Positions 55,532 through 64,000 are shown, numbered from the stretch's first letter. The stretch is DNA of 64,000 nt from Pseudoalteromonas luteoviolacea (GCF_000814765.1 NZ_JWIC01000007.1:846500-910499); one strand, 5' to 3'. A program made the numbers and translations. Notes: generated by a model not told the origin, from the letters alone.

Positions 55532-56010
55532 TATTGTGTACCCGTTAGTAGATGAGTTATGGCAAATATTTCAAGTTTCTTACCAAAAAATAGGGCCAAG
55601 AATAAGCCGAACACTGGCGTTGCAACTTTGCCATCAAAATACTCATAGATATCAAAACTTTCTTTTTGCATTAAAAAAATCTTGTAACAAAAGATAAGCT
55701 CTATACTGATGATGAACAGGTTAATATACTGCGGATTGATGCCGTTAATCGTACCGTTACTTTGCAATACGCTTACGCCTGTGTACAAAGCAAAGAAAGA
55801 GATAAAAGCGCAGCCAATGATAACTAGCTCTTTATTACGAGAGGGGCTATTTAATGCGAAGCTGTTGAGCGTTGACCATGCCCAGCTAAACAAAGGACCA
55901 CCGAGCATAAAGCCAAGTAAAGGCCACATTGGATCTACGGTTGTATGAGAGAGCTTGTTGCTCTTAGGTTCATCGATTATTTGATATCCATGCATCGTGC
56001 TATTTTCCAT
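55531..56010 (-). CDS. Multi-pass membrane protein of the TPR-AAA operon
   Basis: 159 residues. Four likely membrane helices (about 29-47, 62-82, 97-113 and 131-150, e.g. WPLLGFMLGGPLFSWAWSTL, VFGLFLALFFG). The first 25 residues are soluble and polar. Overlaps the AAA gene end by 11 bases and the TPR gene start by one, so it is made together with both. No family recognised; by position it may be the membrane partner on which the AAA ATPase acts. Confidence 0.65.
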   Translation of the reverse strand: MENSTMHGYQIIDEPKSNKLSHTTVDPMWPLLGFMLGGPLFSWAWSTLNSFALNSPSRNKELVIIGCAFISFFALYTGVSVLQSNGTINGINPQYINLFIISIELIFCYKIFLMQKESFDIYEYFDGKVATPVFGLFLALFFGKKLEIFAITHLLTGTQ

Positions 56011-57337
56011 ACTTTTTCAAAAAAGCCATTACTTCGTCATATTGCCCAGCATCATTTGCATATTTAGCATAATTTCTGGCCATAGTGAGCCACTCTAATG
56101 TGGTTGGTTTGCTAATATTCATTGCGTCATTCACATGCTTTTGATTCAGAGGGACTTCTACCCCATTTGCAATAGAGTCATCAATAGCTTCATCGACTGC
56201 TGACTCGATTAAATTCATTAAATCTGCACCAGAAAAGCCGCTTGTTTGATTGGCAATTTTTTCTACGTTGATTGACTCGCCGCCTGGCCTATCTTTCAAT
56301 AGCCCTTTTATTATCTCGACGCGCGCTGCTTGATCCGGTGGTGCAATAAACACAACGCGATCAAATCGACCTGGACGCCGAAATGCAGGGTCAATTGCCC
56401 ACGGGACATTGGTTGCCCCAAGTACCAATACGCCTTGGTTATCTTGCGCGAAACCATCTAACTCAGATAAAAATTGACTTACTAATTTTGATGACGTTGC
56501 TTCTCTAGTGTGCTGACGCTTGGCTGCTAAGGCTTCTATTTCATCGAAGAAAATGACTGCTGGCGTGTTTGCTCGGGCTTGCTCAAAAATAGCATGAAGT
56601 TTGCGCTCAGACTCCCCAATATACATGTCTAATATGTCTGAAATGACCACGTTATAAAACGTTGCATTGCACTCTCCGGCTGTTGCTCGAGCGAGTAAAG
56701 TTTTACCGCAACCTGGGGGACCATATAAGAGAATACCGCCACCTACTTTCTTCCTGAACTTGCTAAACAGAGAAGGTTTTTGAAATGGCGTAATGATTTT
56801 CTTGCGTATCTGTTTTTTAACTTGGTCTAATCCGCCGACGTCATCAAATGTAATGGTGTCTTTTGGTGGGTGAATGACACGTGTTACTTCAATCGTATCA
56901 GTATCGTCATTTGAAATAACACGTAATTTCATTTTTTTGTCAGCGGGTGACGGAATGATGTCTGAACGCAATATTTTTGCATATTCAAGATCTTCTAATG
57001 CTGGGTTGTCACTAATCGCTTGTTCATAAAATGCCTTCGCATTTACCAAGTCGTTTAAAGCATTATATGCCTGTGATCGGATTATATTGATATCTGGCGT
57101 CGTGAGTGTAAGTGTCTGTAGTGCGGTTTCGGGTTGCTCCATTGCTAAGAATACTTTCGCAGCTATGGGCTGCTGAATTTGATCTAGTGTGCCTAGCTCA
57201 ATATCCTTAAGTAGTTCATATGCGCACTCAGGTTCGTTGTTTTCAAAATATGCTTGAACAATTGTAAACCTTAAATGCAAGTTTTCAGGGCTTTGGGATA
57301 GCGCTGTCTCAAGGCTGTGTAGCAGATTTTTGTCCAT
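56000..57337 (-). CDS. TPR-linked classical AAA ATPase (Cdc48/Vps4-like)
   Basis: 445 residues. An N-terminal TPR-like helical region (about 1-115: LHLRFTIVQAYFENNEPECA, VNAKAFYEQAISDNPALEDL) precedes one AAA module (about 150-400): FDDVGGLDQVKKQIRKKII, Walker A GPPGCGKTLLARA near residue 206, Walker B VIFFDEIEALAAKR near 263, and the second region of homology AIDPAFRRPGRFDRVVFIAP with Arg fingers near 322. The C-terminal helices (TLEWLTMARNYAKYANDAGQ, then YDEVMAFLKKYGK) again look TPR/MIT-like. Such single-ring classical AAA proteins (Vps4, katanin, FIGNL type) thread or disassemble protein polymers. First gene of a four-gene operon. Confidence 0.88.
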   Translation of the reverse strand: MDKNLLHSLETALSQSPENLHLRFTIVQAYFENNEPECAYELLKDIELGTLDQIQQPIAAKVFLAMEQPETALQTLTLTTPDINIIRSQAYNALNDLVNAKAFYEQAISDNPALEDLEYAKILRSDIIPSPADKKMKLRVISNDDTDTIEVTRVIHPPKDTITFDDVGGLDQVKKQIRKKIITPFQKPSLFSKFRKKVGGGILLYGPPGCGKTLLARATAGECNATFYNVVISDILDMYIGESERKLHAIFEQARANTPAVIFFDEIEALAAKRQHTREATSSKLVSQFLSELDGFAQDNQGVLVLGATNVPWAIDPAFRRPGRFDRVVFIAPPDQAARVEIIKGLLKDRPGGESINVEKIANQTSGFSGADLMNLIESAVDEAIDDSIANGVEVPLNQKHVNDAMNISKPTTLEWLTMARNYAKYANDAGQYDEVMAFLKKYGK

Positions 57338-57727
57338 TGATTATTTCTTCTTAGTTATGGATGTGAAAGATGGGAAATCTATTACTTGTGTGTGATAACG
57401 TATGAAACGAGTATGGGTAATACAGTGTTTGCTTTAAGCCGTCCAATTTGGTTGATTATTCCCTGTACCGGAACAAAGTCTAACGAATTTCAGGTGAAAA
57501 GAAAAGTCGGTTGCTGCTGCAAATTTACGGATATTAGAGCAGGTAAATACATTGAAACCGCATAGCTATAAAGGGATTATGATTTTACATTGTCATACAG
57601 GTGTATGGGCAGTTATCTAAAACTCACTATCTATGGGTGATGCCAATACAACGCTGGCTGGCAAGCCCGTACGACCTGACTTTTTAAGCTATGTTGATTT
57701 GTATCGTTTACTTTAATTGATGAATAC
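57338..57727. other. Gene-free stretch of about 390 bp
   Basis: Upstream of the TPR-AAA operon and downstream of the metallo-hydrolase gene, both on the minus strand, so it should contain the promoter of the TPR-AAA operon. No recognisable operator, ORF or structural RNA was seen. Confidence 0.4.
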
Positions 57728-58696
57728 CTAGTCTTTAAACCACCTAGCCAGATTACTTATGGTTTTTTGAAATAAGCTCATCGGCTTGATAATGAATCGG
57801 TCAAATACCAACTCGGTTGGAGCTTGGTTTGTATGCAACGCATCATTGAGCATATGAAGCTGTATCACGTCTAAATCTAAGTGTGACTCATGAGGCTGAT
57901 ACGTTGAACCAATTGGGTAATACTGTTTTGGTACATTTTTCATTTCTATATGGGCGCCTAATATTGCGCTCACAGCGTTATCTTTTGCGAATTGACTCAG
58001 CTTATTGATACTGTATTTGTAAGCGTCCCAGTCTTTAATATAGATGTATCCGGGGTAAAGTGTGTCGCCTGTTAATAGCCATTTATTATGCGGATCATAG
58101 ATACTCAAACTTTCCTCTTGGTGGCCTGGTGTGGGCAGAATTGTTAAGGCTCTACCGCCAAGGTCGATGAGCGCCTGTTCATCAGGCCAGCTTTTAAATT
58201 TAAAGTAGGCTTGTAAAGCAGTCTTTGAAGGCCGGATAAGTGTTGTATTCGGTTGGCCGTCGAAAACCCAGTCACCTTGGTGGTGATCACTGTGTCCATG
58301 CGAGTGTATAACGAGCAGTTCTTTGTCTGAGAGTTGCTTTTTACCTAACAACTTTTCGAGTGTTTGATACAAATTATACGAAGTGCCTTTTCCCAAAGCG
58401 CCTGTGTCTAAAACTAAGATAGCTTGCTGGCCAACCAATACATAAATAAAAGGCGCTTCATATGTTAAGCACTTGCTTTGTCTAATAATATAAGTGCTTG
58501 CATCATGCTGATAAATATCATGGGCAGCCTCTTGTGATGCGTCACAATTTTGAGCTCCGTGGTGCCATTTGAGTTTAGTGAGCACGGTGTTTGGCAATGA
58601 TGTTTCGTTGTTCGTAGAGTACGTGTTTAGGGTGCGCTCTGTGTGAATTGAACAGCCACTTAAGAGTAAAAGTAATAAAGAAATATACGCTTTCAT
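57728..58696 (-). CDS. Metallo-beta-lactamase-fold hydrolase, lipoprotein
   Basis: 322 residues. Lipoprotein signal MKAYISLLLLLLSGCSI. The MBL zinc motif HSHGHSDHHQGD begins near residue 130 (HxHxDH), followed by LPTPGHQEESLSIYDPHNKW, LLTGDTLYPGYI and LGAHIEMK, giving the full set of metal ligands. Such periplasmic MBL proteins hydrolyse esters, lactones or beta-lactams; substrate not predictable. AAGGGTGG precedes the ATG. It follows the MarR regulator by 32 bp and is surely in its operon. Confidence 0.85.
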   Translation of the reverse strand: MKAYISLLLLLLSGCSIHTERTLNTYSTNNETSLPNTVLTKLKWHHGAQNCDASQEAAHDIYQHDASTYIIRQSKCLTYEAPFIYVLVGQQAILVLDTGALGKGTSYNLYQTLEKLLGKKQLSDKELLVIHSHGHSDHHQGDWVFDGQPNTTLIRPSKTALQAYFKFKSWPDEQALIDLGGRALTILPTPGHQEESLSIYDPHNKWLLTGDTLYPGYIYIKDWDAYKYSINKLSQFAKDNAVSAILGAHIEMKNVPKQYYPIGSTYQPHESHLDLDVIQLHMLNDALHTNQAPTELVFDRFIIKPMSLFQKTISNLARWFKD

Positions 58697-58728
58697 ATCG
58701 CCACCCTTTATATAATTTGATGTTTGTT

Positions 58729-59217
58729 TTAATGCTGTGATTTATCCAATGCTGCTAGGCGTTGCATAAGCGGCGTCTCGATGAGTGCTTTTTCAGCTTC
58801 TCGCACTTTTTGTAATAAGTCACATTCGATTTGTTTAGTGAGCTCAGTGAATACTTCAGTCATTTTTGACGTCAAAGGCTTTAATTGCATCACTTCTTGC
58901 TGACCAAGTTCGGTTAAATGCAGCGTTTTTGCGCGCTTGTCTTTTGGGTTAGGTTTTCGACAAACTAAATCAAGCTTGACCAGAGTATGTATTCTTTGTG
59001 TCGCCATCTGATGGGTAACACAAAGCGCTTCGGCTAATTCAGCGACAGTTACGCCGCTGTTTTTCTCTAGGAAATACATGCTTGATATCGCAGTGCTGGG
59101 TATGGTGATGCCATAACTTTGAATAGCGGTTGTGCCTTGCTCGCTGATTAAGTCTGATAAACGTCGACAAAAGTGCGCCAAAAATGCTTGGTCTAAGCTC
59201 TCTAAATATGAACTCAT
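58729..59217 (-). CDS. MarR-family transcriptional regulator
   Basis: 162 residues. Winged helix (SGVTVAELAEALCVTHQMAT, RIHTLVKLDLVCRKPNPKDK, RAKTLHLTELGQQEVM), with the DxR wing motif in DKRAKTLHLT. Two related palindromes lie 18 and 48 bp upstream of its start. It probably represses itself and the MBL-fold hydrolase gene, and may also act on the convergently placed symporter or others. Inducing ligand unknown. Confidence 0.88.
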   Translation of the reverse strand: MSSYLESLDQAFLAHFCRRLSDLISEQGTTAIQSYGITIPSTAISSMYFLEKNSGVTVAELAEALCVTHQMATQRIHTLVKLDLVCRKPNPKDKRAKTLHLTELGQQEVMQLKPLTSKMTEVFTELTKQIECDLLQKVREAEKALIETPLMQRLAALDKSQH

Positions 59218-59234
59218 GATACATCTTAAAATTA

Positions 59235-59248
59235 TACAGGTACTTGTA
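59235..59248. promoter_or_regulatory. Second MarR-type operator half-match
   Basis: TACAGGTACTTGTA differs from the 14-bp core of the perfect palindrome at 59265-59290 (TACAAGTACTTGTA) at one base. It lies 18 bp upstream of the marR start codon. Confidence 0.5.
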
Positions 59249-59264
59249 CATTAGCATGCGTGCG

Positions 59265-59290
59265 TATTTATACAAGTACTTGTATAAATA
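59265..59290. promoter_or_regulatory. Perfect 26-bp palindrome, probable MarR operator
   Basis: Centred on AGTACT with the core ATACAAGTACTTGTAT, the symmetry extends without mismatch over 26 bases (13 per arm), 48 bp upstream of the MarR gene. A dimeric winged-helix repressor would fit. Confidence 0.7.
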
Positions 59291-59397
59291 AAATAGTGTA
59301 AGTGATTAACATTTGAGTTGAGGCGATGATGCTTGTGGCGTTGTTGGGTGAAAACAAGCAATGACTGCCAATTCTAATCAATAAGTGTAGATGTGTT

Positions 59398-60675
59398 CTA
59401 CACGGCTTTATTTAGCCATCGATTCATTAATAGGCATGCAGTGAGATCCCCTGTGACATTCAACGTTGTTCGACACATATCTAAAATTCTGTCTACACCT
59501 AAGATCAGTGCAATACCAGAGGGGGGAATACCAAAGCTGGTCAATACTGAAGCGAGTATTACAATGCCTACCCCCGGTGTACTTGGAGAGCCAATTGATG
59601 CACCAACCGTAGTCAGCATTAACAGTATGATTTGACTGTGTGACAATTCTATACCAAACACTTGCGCTAAAAATAGGGCCGCAATGACTTGGTATAGTGC
59701 CGTTCCATCCATATTGATGGTCGCGCCAAGTGGGATGATAAATTGTGCAATCGGTTTTTTTACGTGTAACTTGTGTTTTGCAATTTTCATCGATAGTGGC
59801 ATCACAGCAGCTGAGCTTGATGTCGAAAATGCAAGAAGTTGAGCATCTTTAATTGTGCTTAAGAATTGCCATGGTGGAATTTTTCCAATCATAAAAACCA
59901 GCAGTAAATAAACACACAGCAGCACCACTAACCCCAACAAAACGGTCATGACATATGCGGAAACGCCAATCAATGCTTCAACACCAATTCGTATTGTGAT
60001 ATCACACAGTAAGCCAAATACTGCCAAAGGCGCCAATTTCATTGCCCAATTAACGACTTTGAGAGAGAGTGTTTGTACCGACTCTGTAATATCGAGCAGC
60101 AAACCTTTTTGCTTTCTAACTAAAGAAGTCATGGCGACGCCAATAAACCCAGAATATAAGACAACCGCAAACATGTCTTTGTCGAGCGCAGACTGAGTGA
60201 AGTTTGCAGGGATCATGGCGGCGACTCTTTCTGGGATACTTGAGGCGCTAATCTCGGTAGATATTGCAACGGCATTTACTCCGAGGTCTTTTAATAACTT
60301 ACCATCGACAAAGTAACCTGGTGTGATGACTGCCGCAATTGCTACACCGATACTGACAGAGATGATGGTTGTTATTACAAAATAAGGAAAGATCCGCAGA
60401 CCAACCTTTTTTAAAAACTCAGTGTCTTGATTTCCCGCAATACCTAAAATAATAGATGACATGACCAGTGGAATGACGACCATTTGGATCAAGGCTAAAA
60501 ACAATTTCCCAGGCAAAGCAACCCATAAAGCAACCTGTTGTGCGTTTTGCTCGTTTAGAGCACCTAACCCTTTAGGAGAGAGTATTAATCCAATCATTAA
60601 GCCGAAAATTAAAGCGAAAATGATTTTCTGCCAAAGTGCTATTTTATTTAATTTTTGTTGGATAGATTGAGCCAT
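59398..60675 (-). CDS. Dicarboxylate/amino acid:cation symporter (DAACS family)
   Basis: 425 residues with eight membrane helices and two re-entrant hairpins. Family motifs: AFSTSSSAAVMPLSMKIAKH (hairpin 1, serine-rich), ATINMDGTALYQVIAALFLA (helix 7, NMDGT) and GASIGSPSTPGVGIVILASV (hairpin 2). The closest styles are GltP/GltT and sodium:dicarboxylate symporters taking up glutamate, aspartate or C4-dicarboxylates. GGAGAG lies five bases before the ATG. Single gene, divergent from the methyltransferase. Confidence 0.92.
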   Translation of the reverse strand: MAQSIQQKLNKIALWQKIIFALIFGLMIGLILSPKGLGALNEQNAQQVALWVALPGKLFLALIQMVVIPLVMSSIILGIAGNQDTEFLKKVGLRIFPYFVITTIISVSIGVAIAAVITPGYFVDGKLLKDLGVNAVAISTEISASSIPERVAAMIPANFTQSALDKDMFAVVLYSGFIGVAMTSLVRKQKGLLLDITESVQTLSLKVVNWAMKLAPLAVFGLLCDITIRIGVEALIGVSAYVMTVLLGLVVLLCVYLLLVFMIGKIPPWQFLSTIKDAQLLAFSTSSSAAVMPLSMKIAKHKLHVKKPIAQFIIPLGATINMDGTALYQVIAALFLAQVFGIELSHSQIILLMLTTVGASIGSPSTPGVGIVILASVLTSFGIPPSGIALILGVDRILDMCRTTLNVTGDLTACLLMNRWLNKAV

Positions 60676-60892
60676 TTAACTCTCCGATCTCACCGCGTAA
60701 ATCGATTTTACCTACCCCTGTAGCGCAATAATTTGATTCCCATCAATGGCGATGCGTATCTATGCCGATTGCATAACAGTATGGTTAGTACGTCAGCGTA
60801 TTAGTCGTTTCATTCTATAAATACACCTTGATTTTACATTTTATAGATATTTGTGTTACCTTTTCGCTGTATCTGTATGGGGTAATTAATCA

Positions 60893-61606
60893 ATGGAATA
60901 TAATAGTCCTTTAGGGAAAGCGAAAGCACAGGGTTTAATTGCAAGGTTGCAGTTACCCCCAGCATCAAATGTGTTAGAGGTTGGGTGTGGAAATGGTAAG
61001 TTTTTACATCGGGTTTTGGCAGCCTATGATGTCCATGTGGTAGGAGTGGATGTTGATAATGTGCTTATTGAACAAGCATATAATTATGCATTGACACACT
61101 TTGAGTCAAGTCGCTTTGAGTTTATTAATAAAGAGATTAAAGCGCTAGAACTGCCTTTAAATCACTTTGATTTAATAATTTGCAATGGCGCTACTCATGC
61201 GTATGGAGAAGGCTCTAATGCGTTATTTTGTGCATTATCTGAGACGTATCACTTATTAAAACCCAATGGCAAGCTTCTACTGGGGGAGTGCTATTGGAAG
61301 CAGCCGCCGAAGAAAGGGTATTTAGATATACTTGGTGTCACAGAGGATATATATCACTCGCATCACGATAATATAAAGGAAGCGCGAAAAGTCGGTTTCA
61401 CAGCTTTATATGCGACGACGAGCAGTGATGAGGACTGGGATAACTTTGAGTGGGGTCGTGTGATGCACACACAAACATTGTTAGAAGAATCCCCAAATAA
61501 CGAGGCACTGAAATCAAAGGCTCAGCAGTTAGACTCATGGATTGATACTTACCTTGAGTCGGGAAGAGATACATTAGGCTATGGCTTTTATTTATTTAAA
61601 AAATAG
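60893..61606 (+). CDS. Class I SAM-dependent methyltransferase
   Basis: 237 residues. Motif I VLEVGCGNGKFLHRVLAAYD (about residues 23-42), an acidic residue ending strand 2 (VVGVDVDN), motif for strand 4 (FDLIICNGATHAYGEG) and post-motif LLKPNGKLLLGECYWK. Domain borders fit small-molecule methyltransferases of the UbiE/MenG-like superfamily. Substrate unknown. It is followed 37 bp later by the TonB-domain lipoprotein. Confidence 0.85.
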   Translation: MEYNSPLGKAKAQGLIARLQLPPASNVLEVGCGNGKFLHRVLAAYDVHVVGVDVDNVLIEQAYNYALTHFESSRFEFINKEIKALELPLNHFDLIICNGATHAYGEGSNALFCALSETYHLLKPNGKLLLGECYWKQPPKKGYLDILGVTEDIYHSHHDNIKEARKVGFTALYATTSSDEDWDNFEWGRVMHTQTLLEESPNNEALKSKAQQLDSWIDTYLESGRDTLGYGFYLFKK

Positions 61607-61643
61607 CTTTTAAAAAATATTCACTTAAGTATAAGGAAATCAT

Positions 61644-62066
61644 ATGAAGGTAATTACAATCGCGCTGATAACGGCATTTTTAACAGGTTGTGCATCACAG
61701 CAGGGGATTGATGGCACGAAAGAAAAGCCTATTCTTGATTTAACTTCTTCTAAAAAGGATGTCGAGCTATATTGGTATAATACTAGGAAAGTAGCGCCCG
61801 TTTATCCATTTAGTGCCGCAATAAAAGGGGTAAGTGGTTGTGTAGAGTTTGAGTTCGTGATTTCTAGTGAAGGAAAAGCAACAGATATTGAGACAATTAA
61901 GTCAATTCCTGGAACTAGATTCATTTCCGCAGCTAAAAAAGCACTCAGACAGTTTAAATGGCAGCCCGTTGAGAGCAATAAATTCGCCCAACCAGCCAGA
62001 ACGACATTGGAATTAGGATTCTCCACAGACCTTTCTAAACCAGTTGAAAATTGTGATCCATTATAA
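61644..62066 (+). CDS. Lipoprotein with TonB C-terminal domain
   Basis: 140 residues. Lipobox signal MKVITIALITAFLTGCAS. The rest is a TonB-CTD fold: VAPVYPFSAAIKGVSGCVEF, EFVISSEGKATDIETIKSIP, AAKKALRQFKWQPVE. Normal TonB has an N-terminal membrane helix for ExbBD and a long Pro-rich spanner; both are missing, and the protein is held by lipid instead. It therefore cannot act as a full energy transducer and may bind TonB-box partners or peptidoglycan. AAGGAAA precedes the start. Confidence 0.8.
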   Translation: MKVITIALITAFLTGCASQQGIDGTKEKPILDLTSSKKDVELYWYNTRKVAPVYPFSAAIKGVSGCVEFEFVISSEGKATDIETIKSIPGTRFISAAKKALRQFKWQPVESNKFAQPARTTLELGFSTDLSKPVENCDPL

Positions 62067-62092
62067 TCATTAAATGAAGTTGACCTGAGTTT

Positions 62093-62126
62093 ATGCAAGG
62101 CTTTTTCAAGCTTTGCATTTTTTATT
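62093..62126 (+). terminator. Terminator of the TonB-domain lipoprotein gene
   Basis: An 11-bp stem (ATGCAAGGCTT / AAGCTTTGCAT with one G-T pair), TTTC loop and a run of T, about 27 bases after the stop. Confidence 0.8.
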
Positions 62127-62384
62127 TTAGTGTCTAATTAGATCACTTGAAATAACCTTTATCCTGAGCCTAAGTACTGAGTAACTTGCCTGAGATGTTG
62201 AAATTTACACAGTGATGATTAAGAAAGGGGCGTATCTATTTTAGCATTTAAAGAAGCGCTTCTGATAAAATTCAGCCCTAAGCATGATGATTTGTGCACT
62301 TCACCGAATTAAAGTTCACTTACATTATTTATTTTACTAATATAATCTATATTAATGCAGTATGTTTGCTATAAAGGGCACGCT
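62127..62384. other. AT-rich upstream region of the amidase gene
   Basis: No ORF or structured element recognised apart from the ribosome site AAAGGG near 62373-62378, which serves the TTG start at 62385. Confidence 0.4.
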
Positions 62385-63720
62385 TTGAAAATCAGTTTAG
62401 AATCCAAAAAAATGGTTAGCAAGTTCAGTTATAGCGATCGTTTTAGTTTTAGTGACCATCAATAGTACACAAGTATATGCTCAAAACGGGATAGAGTCGG
62501 TACGGCTCTGGTCTGCCCCTTCAAGCACTCGGGTGGTTTTTGATTTAAAAGACAAGCCAGATTACTCATTTTTTAGTCTACGTTCTCCCAATCGACTAGT
62601 GATTGATTTTAATAATAGTAGCTCTGAAATTAACTTTAAAAACTTGACTCAACGCGATCTCCGGGTCAAAAAAGTGCGTGCAAGTACACCTAAAAATAAC
62701 GCATCAAAACGTATTGTTCTGGAGTTAGAAAGTACCTATAAGTTAGTTGTTTTCCCTTTGGCTCCAACCGGTCAATATGGTCATAGATTAGTGGTTGAGT
62801 TACACGATACCGTCACAGCGAAACAAACGGTAAAAAGCAAGACAGATGAGGAAAATAGAGATGTTGTCGTAGCAATTGTCGCTGGGCACGGCGGTGATGA
62901 CCCAGGCTCCATCGGGTATAACGGAAGCTATGAAAAACATGTAACATTAGCGATAGCTAAAAAGTTATCTGCTCAACTTAATGCGCATTCAGGTATGAAG
63001 GCAGTGTTGATCAGAACCGGTGATTATTTTGTCAGACATGAAAGAAAACCTCGAATGGCAAGAAAGCACAAAGCGGATTTATTGATTTCAATCCATGCAG
63101 ATGCTTTTACTTCTTCTCAACCGAATGGCGCCTCTGTATTGGTACAATCTGCACGAAGAGCGAATTCTGAGTTTACAAAGGTCATTGCTAATCGTGAAAA
63201 GGAATCGCAGTTGCTCGGGGGCGCAGGTGAAATAATCAAAAATACACAAGATGATAATTTGGCAGTGATCCTTGCTGATATGACCAAAGAGTTTACGACG
63301 CAAAGCAGCTATGTTTTCGCCACAAAAGCTTTAAAAGAATTAAAAAAAGTCACTAAGTTACATAAGAAGAAGCCGGTAGGGTTGAGCTTGGCTGTATTGA
63401 CGGCGCAAGATATTCCGTCGGTCCTGATTGAAACGGGTTTTATTTCCAACCCTAAAGATGAAAAAAACTTAAATAACCCAACCCATCAAAAAAAGTTGGC
63501 GGTGGCTATAACTAATGCAATTTTAAATTATTTTAATCAATACCCACCTAAAGGCTCCTTATTAGCGAGTAAAAACGTGCCAGTGCACAAGGTAGCAAAT
63601 GGAGAATCGTTATCGCTGATCGCACAGCGGTATAATGTTTCTTTATCGGCTCTTAAAAAAGAAAATGGACTGAAATCTAACATTATCCATGTTGGACAGA
63701 AGTTGACGATCCCAAAGTGA
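62385..63720 (+). CDS. N-acetylmuramoyl-L-alanine amidase (AmiB/AmiC type: AMIN, Amidase_3, LysM), frame break in signal peptide
   Basis: The main frame from 62452 encodes AMIN (NGIESVRLWSAPSSTRVVFD, about the first 110 residues), Amidase_3 with zinc ligands in AIVAGHGGDDPGSIG, NGSYEKHVTLAIAKKL and DLLISIHADAF, catalytic Glu in SVLIETGFISNP, and a terminal LysM (VANGESLSLIAQRYNVSL). It cuts peptide stems from peptidoglycan at septation. The GTG at 62452 has no ribosome site and would lose the export signal. Upstream DNA in this frame encodes the signal core KKWLASSVIAIVLVLVTINS, preceded by TTG AAA ATC AGT... at 62385 (AAAGGG upstream) in another frame. Deleting one A from the A7 run at 62406-62412 unites them into about 444 residues. 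Confidence 0.8.
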
Positions 63721-63809
63721 TAAGTCTGTAATTTAGCGCATTTTATAAGCATGCGCTGATTCAAAAATTCAAAAAGTGAATTAAATTCTGGTACATATTT
63801 ATATGCCCC

Positions 63810-64000
63810 TTATTTATTTGCAGACTTTAAGTTGCGTGTATTAAAGTCCGCTTTAGGGTGATATTCAATAAGGTTACCATGTGTATCCAATTCATATTCA
63901 CAACAGGCGTGAAATACGTCATTCAGCTCAGTTCTCGCTTTTTGCACTTGAGATTTAACCGTTGAGTAGCTGATAGATAACTCTTGAGCAAGTTGTTTTT
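63810..64000 (-). CDS. ECF-type RNA polymerase sigma factor, C-terminal end only
   Basis: Partial gene cut by the right edge. The visible 62 codons encode sigma region 4 helix-turn-helix (QLAQELSISYSTVKSQVQKA, RTELNDVFHACCEYELDTHG, NLIEYHPK). The vHACCxxExDxxGNxxEY ending is characteristic of SigZ-like ECF sigma factors. It converges on the amidase gene. Regulon and anti-sigma factor lie outside the window. Confidence 0.75.
   Translation of the reverse strand, partial: KQLAQELSISYSTVKSQVQKARTELNDVFHACCEYELDTHGNLIEYHPKADFNTRNLKSANK

Overview
The window looks like a chromosomal segment of a marine gammaproteobacterium close to Pseudoalteromonas. The base composition is moderately AT-rich. The gene content is typical of that group: M3 dipeptidase, RND pump, RoxA-like di-heme cytochrome, HBM-type chemoreceptor, DUF2170-PspA-flotillin operon, Rhs modules and DAACS symporter. 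No rRNA, tRNA or CRISPR array was recognised. The genus assignment is inference from protein style; no database search was possible.

Layout. 1-0.9 kb holds decayed DNA with the C-terminal end of an integron-type tyrosine integrase. 0.9-6.8 kb holds an M3 zinc dipeptidase divergent from a ZnuD-like TonB receptor; two Zur-type palindromes lie between them, and the receptor carries two His/Asp-rich tracts. 6.9-11.9 kb is a TetR-RND efflux operon. 12.1 kb carries an unannotated 47-residue double-glycine-leader peptide, followed by a siderophore-interacting protein. 13.4-20.2 kb is an Rhs locus: a shortened Rhs core, its tip toxin shifted out of frame by one base, and a string of displaced toxin/immunity modules, several of them broken. 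Most of this string lies between an IS3-type terminal sequence at 15.72 kb and a decayed IS3 element ending at 21.35 kb. 21.4-42.6 kb is mixed housekeeping and accessory material: trypsin-like protease, HAD phosphatase, AraC regulator, RoxA-like cytochrome, MscS, a FabI/MaoC pair, chemoreceptor, cytochrome-PQQ dehydrogenase fusion, S33 hydrolase, a probable small RNA, a DsbB-like protein and an M43 protease.

43.0-53.6 kb is a six-gene plus-strand operon: DUF2170 (YjfI), PspA/IM30, a small protein with two ribbon-helix-helix-like halves, a YqiJ-like OB-fold membrane protein, a YqiK flotillin and a 2042-residue AAA ATPase. It converges on a minus-strand operon at 54.1-57.3 kb: a TPR-linked classical AAA ATPase, a membrane protein, a TPR membrane protein and a Cys-motif membrane protein. 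Together these suggest an envelope-maintenance or membrane-remodelling island combining an ESCRT-III-superfamily protein (PspA), a flotillin scaffold and two different AAA motors. That is the most interesting system in the window; the functional link between the two operons is inference.

57.7-64 kb holds a MarR/metallo-beta-lactamase-fold pair with a perfect palindromic operator, a DAACS symporter, a methyltransferase, a TonB-C-terminal-domain lipoprotein, an AMIN-amidase-LysM cell-wall hydrolase whose signal peptide is separated from the body by one extra A in an A7 run, and the end of an ECF-type sigma factor cut by the window edge.
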